Assembly (NCBI GenBank): GCA_963580285.1
Contig: OY757023.1
Span: 130,480,027-130,544,026, forward strand
Direction of reading: 5' to 3'
DNA length: 64,000 nucleotides
From: Lucinisca nassula
Lineage: Eukaryota > Mollusca > Bivalvia > Lucinida > Lucinidae
Shown: positions 32,702 to 44,700 of the stretch, piece after piece
How positions within the stretch are numbered: position 1 is the first letter of the stretch
Layout of the letters: every line of letters begins with the position of its first letter
Translations under genes and position numbers: made by a program
Notes under the pieces: generated by a model
What the model saw: only the letters and a program-made list of their open reading frames with translations
What the model was told of the DNA's origin: nothing
The model's database searches: none

Positions 32702-35700
32702 CTGAAAGACAAAAAACACTGACATAAAAACTGAGCTCGGCCCCATTACGAAAACACACCTAAACAAATAAATTGTAAACTGTACCGCCGGAAAACACTA
32801 AAATTTTCAGATTGAAAATTGTGATATTTTCTAATTTCTGCTCAAAATATAGATTGTGGATACTCGTTACAACCGTCTCAACGAGGCGGTTCTAACGAGT
32901 ACCCACAATTTATATTTTAGGATAGAAACAAGAAGAATAAGATTTAATCATTTTTTATTTTTATTAACACTGTAAACCCCAGTTTTTTCTATATCAAATT
33001 GGGGTTATTTGTTTGATTTATTTCTAAAAGAAGATTTTTAAACATATTCAACATATGAAATCTTACAGACCACACCGTATAACGTATAGTAGCCAAATCT
33101 GAAGCGCCTTTAGTTTGTACACCCAAAAAACCATTCATTACGAAAACACGCGTATAAAATTCTGACCCTCTTGAACACCACTTTTATATTGCAAAACTGG
33201 ATTTTACAGGATAAACCTTATTTTTTGTTCATTTATGCTCTAAAATATAAATTGGGGAACTTGTTAGAACCGCCTCGATGAGGCGGTTCCAAATTGTACC
33301 CACAATTGATATTTTTGAACAGAAATAAGAAAAAAAAAATCACAATTTATCCATTTTAATAGTTTTGTTTTCGGAGGTAAAATTCACAATGTATTTGTAT
33401 AGGCGTGTTTTCGTAATAAGGGCCATAAGATCATAGCTGACTGCGGTAAGAAACTAACAGAATGGTCGATTAGAGTGCAGTTTGGCGGCATCTAAGGGAG
33501 AAATAACTGTATTTTATTTCTATTATTCTCGAGCTGCCAGGTTGTTTTTGTTGTTGTTGTTTTTTTTTTTTTGCACTATTGACTGTTTGGGAGTACTTGG
33601 CGGCTGTACGGTTATACTTGCACAGTGTGTATATACCATGTGTTGATATTTTATAGGCCGTTCAAGAATTTTTCACTTATTTCCAGCCGAATCGATAATA
33701 ATGGGCAGGCGAAAACCGGATTACCCGAAACAAAACCACATGACCTTACGTTGCAGAACGTAGCATGTTACATATGATCCGAGCGAGACTCGAACCGCAG
33801 TGGTGAGAGACTTAATTATTAAGAGTCAGCGCTCATGCCCACAAGGCAACGGGGATCCGTATATGTGATAAACAAGCATAATTGTTTTTATCGTATTCAT
33901 CACGAAAACACGCTTATATAACTTTGACCCCCTTGAACCCCACTTTTATATTGTAAAACTGAGGTTTACAGGGGTATACATTACATTATGTTTCGTATTC
34001 TGCTCAAAAACATAGCTTGTGGGTATTCGTTAGAACCGGCTCGGCGAGGCGGTTCTTACGAATACCTACAATCTATGTTTTGTTCCGAAATGTTAAAAAT
34101 ATTAAAAATATTTGGAAAGGGCTATTGACAGGTTAACTGGCAATAGCGGTTTTACGTTTAAATTGCTATTGCCAGTTAATGCTATTGCCAGTTAACTGGC
34201 AATAGCGGTTTGACTTTAAAATGGATATTGCCAGTTAACTGGCGATAGCGAATTTAAGTTAAAATCGCTATTGCCAGTTGGCTTGCAGAATTATTTCATT
34301 CTCGTTATTACATTTTTGGTAACTACTGTTATGACCGTAAAAGCTTACATGCATATACTTATCTAGAGTGGTGGGCCTTATGTAACTTGGCAATGATACG
34401 AATCGTTGCTGTATGCTGTTTGTTTTTCTTTTACCAGGCATTCATACGAGTATACACGGCCTACGTTTTAGAACAGAAATAAGAAATAAAAATGTAATCC
34501 CTGTAATCCCAACTTCACTACAGAGACATGTAACATACTGATATCAAGTAATTGAAAACCACTACTCGAAATTAACCCCCCCCCCCCCCCCCCCCCCCCA
34601 CCACCCAACGCCCATCTGGGCATGGACAAATAGATTGGGCTGCATGATGTTTCCATGCAGAGATGAAACTGACCGGATATGAGCACTGGTAAACCGCTTA
34701 GAAGGTCTTAGCCTGCCCAGGCAAAATGGTACCAGTCCATGCATACAAACCCTATTGGTTTCATTGGGCGGCAGGTATTGAGATGTCATTTCAACTCAAT
34801 GTCGGGTAAAAGTACCACACCACTGGATGCAAAATCTCTAAAATGACCCAGGACGTTAAATCTCAATTCAAACAAACTACTCGAACTTACTAGTAACATG
34901 TACTTTTCATGGAAATAAATTTAATTGCTCAGGCAGACAATAGCTAAGGTAATGAGGACAGCTGAGCATTGTATAGTGTAATATATGGTAGAACTGGGGT
35001 TTTCAGGGGCATTCACTATTTTTCTTATTTCTGCTCAAAAACACATATTGTTGGTGTTCGTTAGTTCCTAGAATCTATGTTTCGAGCAGCAATATGAAAA
35101 ATATCGAATTTTTTATCTGAAAAGTTTCATTTTTTGGTAGTAAAATTATCCACTGTATTTGAACAGGCCTGTTTTTTTGGTAATGAATATTCCATTGCAT
35201 ACAGCTTATTATATTAGATGGATATATGCCACTCATCACAAAAACGCGCCTATATAATTTTGACCCCCTTGAACCCCACTTTTATATAGTAAAACTGGGG
35301 TTTTCGGGGGTATACCTTATTTTTCTTATTTCTGCTCTAAAATATAGATTTAGGTTACTCGTTAGAACCGCCTCGATAAGGCCCACAATCTATATTTGGA
35401 GCAGAAATAAGAAAAAATAATACAATTTTTCATCATAAAATTTTCATTTTTTTCGGCGATAAAGGTTGCAATGTATTTGTATAGGCGTGTTTGCGTAATG
35501 TGTCAAAATCATATGAGCATAATCATTCATATATTTCCAGTGTTTCATTTGATTTCATATTAAATGGCACTGAATAAGACATTGTCGTTAGATATTTTTG
35601 CTATAATCGTTTACCTGGTAATAGCGGCTTTACGTTAAAATGGTAGAAGCCTCCGTGGTGTAGTGGTTACGCTACTCGCCTTGTAAACCAGGGATCGCAG

Positions 35701-38700
35701 GATCGATCCCGGGCTTCTCCAGACTTTCTGATGAGTCTTTAATCCGTCTCCGTTGACCTTAGCTGTTGATGGGACGTAAAACTCAAACACTCACTCACTC
35801 ACGTTAAAATGGCTATTGCCAGTTAACTGTCAATAGCCACTTCGAATATACTTATCTGATAATTTTCAGTTTTAACAGCCGTGTTTCCGTAATGTTAGAA
35901 TGTAAATGATTGAGAGTCGATGCGGGCCATGATCGTCCCGAGCTGTGATTCAACGTTCCACTTACGGAATATTTTGAAAATGCGAAATATACACATTTAA
36001 CCTATATTAATATTATACATAGCAACTTCCTCTTGAAAGGATGGAAAATGCCCCTTTCCATAACGGATGTCTATATTATTTTCGTTAAATTACTTTTCGA
36101 CAAATCCTTAAACTTCAAGACAACGCTGTTGTCCCTGATAAGACGCCGTGGTTTGTTGCGTTTGAACTGGATCTAATATGTTTGCTAATATCCCATTTTG
36201 CGACGCTGACCTGGGTCTACATTGTAGGCCGATGTTTTAGCATCACGTGACCAAGTCCGTGAAATAAAGACCCCCCTTAACCCCACTATTTATAGAGAGA
36301 ACTGGGGTTTACGGGGGTAAACATTATTTTCCTTATTTCTGCTCCGAGACATAGGTTGTGGGTACTCGTTAGAACCAACGAGCACCCAAAACCTATGTTT
36401 GGAGTAAAAATAAGAAAAATAATACACTTTTTTCATCAGCAAAATTACTTTTTTTGAGGTTTGAAAAATGCACTATGTCACACGGATGTGTTATCGTAAT
36501 AGACAGCTTTGTCAACAGGGATCTTACCGGACAAATTCCGCCCTCATATTCATCGGACGAGAACATGAACCCCGCGCATAATCTCGTGCGCATTGAACGT
36601 GCACCATATGAACGTCTACAGACACGGTTGTCTAAAGCTGGTAGGTCGATAGACATCGCAGAACCAGACACTGGACCGCCTGAAACAAATAAAGACGAAT
36701 GCTTATCTGTTTAAAGTACCTCTCTGTTCGTTGGTTGGTGTTGGAATCCACCGGCCAATTCACCATTATTCAAGTTACGTCGAGCCAGAAATTTACCTAA
36801 CCATACCTCTCCCGGACATTTAGGAGCATTGATTCCATAATGGAGTTTGGAAAATATTTGAGGGTCACTGATGAGGTGTAATGCGGGAAATATATGTCTG
36901 GCCCAGAAATACTTTAAAGTCTAAACATTTTAGTTCTGTGGTGTATTCTTTGCTTACAAAGGATATCCCTTTTATAGATCATATTTCACGTCACTACAGC
37001 TGATGTACAGGGAATATATGGCGGCCGTAAAATATAAGTGAATGCAATGATCAGGAATCGATACAATCAACCCACAGCTCCAATCAGAGACTCCAAAAGG
37101 AAAGAAACATAAACATTAAATAACTAGACCCTAATGGAAACACCAACAGCGAAAACCAAAAGGACAGTCATTTTCCCACAAAATGGCCAATTGGCTATCC
37201 AAAACAAATACATGAAGCTAACTAGTCTGACCCAGAAATATTTTACACTCTATACATTTCAGTTATGCTTTGTATTCTTTAATTCGAAATTAAAGGATAA
37301 GCCTCGGGGCCAATCTTATGGTTTTCTTTTGCTCCAGCAATTCTGTTGTTGTATGCTGTCGAGTCCTCAACCTTGTTTCATCTCTGTAGTTTTTTGATTT
37401 GTATGTTCTCGGAGATGTTACACTGATGAGTTAGGAAGCCTTCATGCGGACTAAACAAAATTAGTGTATACCGCAACAGAGGTAAGGGTGAGGATTATGG
37501 CCTGTAAAATCGATTTTAGCCCCCCAGTTGAATTCTTTCCACTGACCGTTCCAACGCGGTTCTTCTGTAGCGGTTTATTTATGTTGTTGTTTGTTACTAC
37601 TTACTGTGTGTATCACTTGTGTCTTTTTATTTTGGATGGCCATTTGGCCATTTTGTGGGAAAGTAACTCTCCTTATGGCCATCCTTTGTTTAGGTTTCCA
37701 TTATGGTCTGGTTGCTTCATGTTTGTGTTTCTTTCCCTTTGGTGTCTTTGATGGGTGGAGTAAGTTAATTGTATCGATTCCTGATCTTTGTTTCACTTCT
37801 ACTTTTTATACAAAAGCGGATAACCAGTATAGGGCACATGCTTTCATCAAATCCGATATATATCCTTCTTGAAGCAGTAAAGGTACAACATTTTCTTTTG
37901 TTTTGGTTTTACGGCCCTTTCAAGATAATTTCACTTATATCGAGCCGATCGTTAATCAGAGGTCAGCGAAAATCGGATTATCCGTAGAAAAACCACCTGA
38001 CCTTCCATTTGCAGAAATTGGCGTCTCACATGTGAACCGAGCCAGGCTCGAACCCACAGAGGTGAGAGACCTAATGATTAGGAGTCAGCGCTCTTATTCA
38101 CTAGGCCACGGAGGCAAAGATACAACATGACCGTAGGTATTATTTCGTGATTAACATGTTGCCGAACTTCACTTGGATCGAATCAACGACCTCATGGTCA
38201 CCATTGGGACACTTATACGATTAAACAACTGATAACCTCGAAACATTCTTGACCGTACACAAATGTAACTGACGAAAGACCGGACGGACAGACATGCCTT
38301 TAGCCAATATGCCCCTCTCAAGTTCGTCGAAGCTGGGGGAATAATTAAATCGAAAGCATATATCGAAGACACTCATTCAAGTAATTTGAGCAAAGTTGTT
38401 GTTAATTGTAAATATACGAGTTAACTATGGCTCCTAACATACCTGCTGTTGTACAGCCCCAGCCGGTCATTTTACAGATCTGCCCTACAGGTGGAAACGT
38501 GCTATTTCCCTGCTCTGACAGTCTTATTCTTTTAATATGCTCGAATTCACGCCCGGCCGGGACACTATCTTCCAATCTCACTAGTGCAATGTCGTTGTTC
38601 CATAAATCTGAAAATAGTAGACAATACGATATTAAATGGTTATTGAATATTATAGCTGGCTGGGACATCGAAGGACATGAATCAGGGAGTGTCCTTCAAT

Positions 38701-41700
38701 CATCCCGTGAACAAGTCCGTGAAATAAAGACCCACCCCCTAAACCACAATTTATATAGAGAAAAACTGGGGTTTCCGTTGGGGAGGGATAAACATTATTT
38801 GCCTCATTTCTGCTCCAAGACATAGGTTGTGGGTACTCGTTAGATCCACCCAAAACCTATATTCTGAGTATAAAGAAGAAAAATATCACAAATTTTCAAA
38901 ATAAACTTTTTTGAGGTATGTAAAAATGCATTATTCCACACGGATGTGTTATCGTTCAATATCCCGATTACCTACACCACTACGTATTAAATAACCCTTT
39001 AAGTATATATAGCTATAAATAGTTTGCATCATTTTAGTAGTCACAGATAAGACTGGCAGGGCTAAGCTATCGTCTGCATCTTCCCTTGGAATTTTCTAAT
39101 GAGAAAAGGTACCCGATTATGTGAATTGAATTGTGAACAATAAGCGGACAGACGACATCATGGACCTTCTTTTTTCATCCGATGCTTCATACGCCCTGTG
39201 TCCATGTAATTTAACAACACTATTATTTAGGTCTCAAGAGCGGTTGTCGGCCAGTTTCGATTACTATTTTATTTTCTTTCTGATAATGATGTGGACAGTT
39301 TTTGGTTTTAGGGCCCTTTGAATATCATTTTACTTATTTCGAGCCTACCGCGAATGTTGGCGAAAACCGATGTACCCGGAGTAAAACTATCTGATCTTCC
39401 GTTGCAGAATTTGACGTGCCATATGTGACCTGAGACCCGAGCGGGACTCGAACCTACGGTGGTGTAAGGCCAAATCATGAAAGGACAGCGCTCTTACCCA
39501 CCAGGCCAAGAAGACCCATCCACAGGCGAGCCACACAGGCATACATGCACGCACGCACGCGTACACTTTCCCAAACAGGGCATGCGTATGCATTAACACA
39601 CAAAAGAACGATGCATGCATAAACATGTACGCGGTGTAGTCATAAATTCCCGGACAGTCGCAATAACAAACAAACCAAACGTCCGACGTTTCTACAAATT
39701 TTGAACAGTACAACTCTATGACAAATTACATACATGTATCTAGGCCGCTGTTTGTTCAGTTCCCATTTATCGTCATTTTAATGGCCAAATCATTGCCCTA
39801 CGGGGCAGTTTAAATTTTTAAGGTTTTCAAAATATCAAAGCAATATCTATTCGGTTGGCGTTACGGTTTTCTGTGGCGATTTATTTATGTTGTTGTTTGT
39901 TACTTACTGTGTGTATCACTTGTGTCTTTTAATTTTGGATGACCATATGGCCATTTTGTGGGAAAGTAACTGTCCTTATGGCCTTCCTTTGTTAAGGTTT
40001 CCATTATGGCCTGGTCGCTTAATGTTTGTATTTCTTTCCCTTTGGTGTATTTGATGGGTGGAGTAAGTTAATTGTATCGATTCCTGATCTTTGTTTTACT
40101 TCTACTTTCTTTCTTATGATTGTTTTCATTGCTCTTAAAGGAACTCATTTTGGATTTTTATTTGCCTTCACTGCAGCTGGTGTTGTGCCGTGTGGCGGCC
40201 GTAAAATGTCTCCCCGTACATCAACCATAGTGCAGTTTATATTTTACTTTTGATCCTTTGAGATAAGCGTGAATATTCTGAGAAATCAGGAATAAATTAT
40301 TGGTTAAGACTCATATTCTAGACATGTTTTTAATTATTTGGACCCCATTTTGATTTATATCAGTCTTTGAATCGACTGCCTATTCGAAATTCGCAAAATT
40401 GCAGTATGTTTCCTCTGGCTTTCATTGTCGGGTCATTACAGGGTCACTGATGAGGCTTTATTAACCGAAACTACGAAGTATGACCCATCTTCTTTCTTAT
40501 GAATGTTTCATTGCTCTTAAAGGAACTCATTTTTTATTTTTATTATACTGTTGTACGCTTCAAACAAGTTAAGTGACGTCGGAATAATATATGTACAATA
40601 AAATCGCGAAGTTTTGACGTCCGTCGTCAAACAACAATCGCTTGATTCACAATGGAAGCACATGCATCTGAAAAAAAAGCGCAAAAGTGACGACGTCAGC
40701 TGAACGTACGGAGTAGCAAGCAATAATAAATTCTGTGTAAAGTCAGGACCGGCGTAAATCCATCAATGAGGTTGCAGACGATATTTGAGTAAGCCAAGTG
40801 TCAGTACATAGTGTTCTAAAGGAGTAAAGTGAGTGCGTGATGGGTGCCACGTCTGCTTTCAGCTGAGCGTCCGGTTATCCACAGTGTTTATTCGCCGTTG
40901 CCGTAAGGACGGTATGCGATTCCTAAACTGGATTATCACGACGGCCAAAACAGGGGTGAACCTTTACGATCCAGAAACGCAACGTGAATCGGTGGCGTGG
41001 AAGACAAGTAAATCACCTCCTCCAAAAGAGGCGAAAGTCGAGGAGTCAGCGAAAAAGGTCATACACGACAGTCAATGGATGCTAGTCAAATGTCAAAATA
41101 TAAATATGCATGGGGTAATATCAAAAGTTAATTTGATTGTACATTATATTGGTATAGTTTTCTTTGATAGTACCAATACTATTTACTAATATTTTTTCAG
41201 ATACAACAGGCACCTCTTCAAACGAAAATAGCCATTATTGCGACCAATGTGTTTGATGATTATTTTTTTCAAGTGATCAGCGGAAACTCACGTTTGCGTT
41301 CCAGAAAACACGACCAAACTGCGAGATCGAGAACTTGATATTCCACCGAGATAATGCGCCGTGTCATCGGCTGAAAGGACACTGGTTGCTATCGATTTCT
41401 TAGGAAACGAACGGCTCGGTTACCATCCCTACCCCTTACAGCCCTGACCTTGCCCCTATGGACTTTGGTGTTTTTCTTGACTGAATGCAGATTTGGGATG
41501 CCGGAGATTCGATTCGGAACATGAACTGAAAATGGCAGTACGAACTACCGTGATCATGTTGCGCGAAATGCTTCCAGAAGTAGGTGAAACGGCATCATAA
41601 ATATGTTGCAGTAGTTGGGGAATACTTTGAAAAACTGTGTTGTACTTCTGTGTATGAACTGTCATATGAAGCGTAATCGACGAGTGCGACGTCAAATGCA

Positions 41701-44700
41701 AACGTCGCGAATATAGCGCTCCGTAGCGTGTTTTGTTGGTTAGAATCCAGCCAAGAAAACTGAGCTCGGAATGTTAATTTGTTTACAATTATACGTATCA
41801 CATAATTCAAATACCCTATTTCATCTGATATATTTATTTGTTGAATTCATGTATTGTGCAGGAGTGGCCTCCCTTGAAGGTGTTCTCATTCCCCTTAAAA
41901 CTTTAAAATATGTTGAGCTGTATCCAGCAAACTTAAGCGTAAAATTTTACCGTTGCCGTCATAGTTTGGATGAATAATAATTCTGTCCACATCTATATGC
42001 CACATCCGCCATTCCTTCTTCTCGAAAAATTTCCCTAAAAAGTCCATAAATCTATCTGCTAACTCTACCTGAAGACAACAATAACAATAGAGACGTATGT
42101 CAACTCGTGTCCGGCTGAATCATTTAGATAACCACATCCGGTTCTGACTTTCCATTAGGGTCTATTTGTTTCATATTTGTGCTTCTTTCCCTTGGTGTCG
42201 CTGATTGGAGCTGTGGGCTAATTGTATCGATTCCTGATCATTGCCTTCACCTCATTGTTCAACCAATCAGATAAGTTGATGTAATTTATTCCAACAAAAT
42301 TCAGAATTTTAATGTCAAACAGTGTACAGTGTAGCTACTGATCAGTTGCTTGTTTTGAAGTCATCTTATCTGTATCTACACTGTTTGCAAAATGTAGTGC
42401 ATATTCTGTTTTAGCAGGATAATGGTTAATTCTGGAATGTCATCACGCAAACATGCCTATATAATTCTGACCCCCTAAAGCCCCACTTTTATATAGTAAA
42501 AATGGGGTTTAAAGGGGTATACGTTACTTTTATTTTTTCTGCTAAAAACATAGATCGTTGCAACTCGTTAGAACCGCCTTGAAGAAGCTCTTCAAACGAG
42601 TACACTATGCTTTGAGCAGAAATCTGAACATACCAGGACTTTTACCTGAAAATTTCCTTGTGTCTTTGGTGGTACATTTTACCAATATATTTGAATAGGC
42701 GTGTTCTCGTGAAGACCTCAGTTAACGCCACATTATGAAAAAATACTGCCGTTCATGGCCCTAAATGTTTCTGATTAAGATTTCTAATGTGAGCTTTAAA
42801 TACACGTAGTTGCTAGATACTTTCAAAGGAATCTTTCTTACATGAACCTATACAAAATGACATTACGAAAACACACCTATACAAATACATTGCCACCTTT
42901 ACCGCTGAAAATTTGAAAATATTATGGTGAAAAATTGTGATATTTTTTCTTATTTCTGCTCAAAATATAGATTGTGGGCACTCGTTAGAACCGCCTCATC
43001 GAGGCGGTTCTAACGAGTACCCACAATCTATATTTTAGAGCAGAAATAAGAAAAATAAGGTATACCCCCGGAAACCCCAGTTTTACTATATCAAAGTGGG
43101 GTTCAAGGGGGTCAAAATAATATAGGCGTGTTTTCGTGATGATAAACAGATTTCGCGTTGCCTGTCTTTATATTTCAATTTACCGCGGAGGTCATCATCA
43201 CAAAATACAGTTCCGGAAGAAAGTATTGTTCCGAGATGCACCACAAACAACTTATTGTATGATGAACGTAGGCTCCTACTGAGAATTAGAGAGAATTTAT
43301 GTTTTTGCAATGTTGGGTTGGTGCCTGATGCTGTGTCTCTGATTTGGCCCATCGGAGTCTAACTGTCGGTTTTCCTTGGCTCCAGCATTTCAGTGGTTTT
43401 CTTCTGTCGAGTCCTCACCGTTTTTTCATCTTTGTGGCTGTTTGATTTTTGTATTCTCGAAGATGTTGCACTGACGAGTGAGGAGGCCTCCATGTGGGCT
43501 GAACAAATTATTTGTCTAAATCGCGACTGAAGTAAGGGCGAGGACTGCGGCCGCGTAAAACTGATTTTAGACCCTAGTGAAATTCAATGCGATTCGTCTG
43601 TCGCGGTTTATTTTTGTTATGGTTTGTCTTTGAGTGTGTATCGCTTATATTATTTCCTTTTGGCTATCCGCTATTGATGTTTCCATCAGGGTCTAGTTAT
43701 TTCATGTTTGTGCTTCTTTCCCTTTGGTGTCTCTGGTGGGAGATCTGGGTTAATTTTATCGATATTGCCTTCACTTCTTTTTTATGTGTATAAAAATTTT
43801 AAGCTACATATTTGTGTACTTAACGCAATGACAGCTATTCTTTTGATTCGTTTCAATAAAAAAGTTGTGCTAAACACTACGGAACCCGGGATGGGACATA
43901 TTTTTTTTTAATTTGTTGCGCGAACAAGATATTAAGTTGTGCGAACAAGATGTTAAGTTGTGCGAACGCAATATAATTTATCTTGTGCGGGCAACATATT
44001 ATCTTGTGCGCACAAGATGATATCTTGTTTGCACAACTTAATATCTTGTGTGCGCACAAGATATTTCGCACAACATATTATCTTGTTTGCACAACATAGG
44101 CCTTTGGAAGTTGTGCGAACAAGATATTATCTTGTGCGCACAAAATGTTAAAAAACAATGCATGTTCCTTCCAGGGTTCCGTATGTAATAGTTTAAAATT
44201 GTTCTTAATAACTCGTGATATGATGACTAAAGAAACCACCAAGGTTAAAGGAATGGTCCGACTCGCACCACGTTTCCTGGGCAGGCTGAGATCTCAGCGA
44301 TTTACCAGTACTCAAGTTCGGTCGATTTCAGCTCTGTGTAGAAGCACGATGATAAATTCAGGAAAACCTCCCGGAATTATCCAAATATATGGATATCTGA
44401 AGTTATTTGTAGTATTCTCTGGGGACTCAAGAGCGAGCGAATCAGCCAATTAATCGAGCGAGTCACCCATGTTCGACTTACTGAAGTTTCGCTGTATTGA
44501 TTCGCCCCAATGCTTTTATATTCATGATATTTGGGAATAAATTAACTCCTGGTGTTCAACATAAAACAGTGTGGATATAGTATGGAACTACTGCTACTTC
44601 ATGCGGATTAACTCGGTATCTGGACGAAGTGTGCACGCATTTTGGACCGCATTAAACTGATCAGTATGACGTTGATCCGGATCAAACCTCTAGCGTCATC

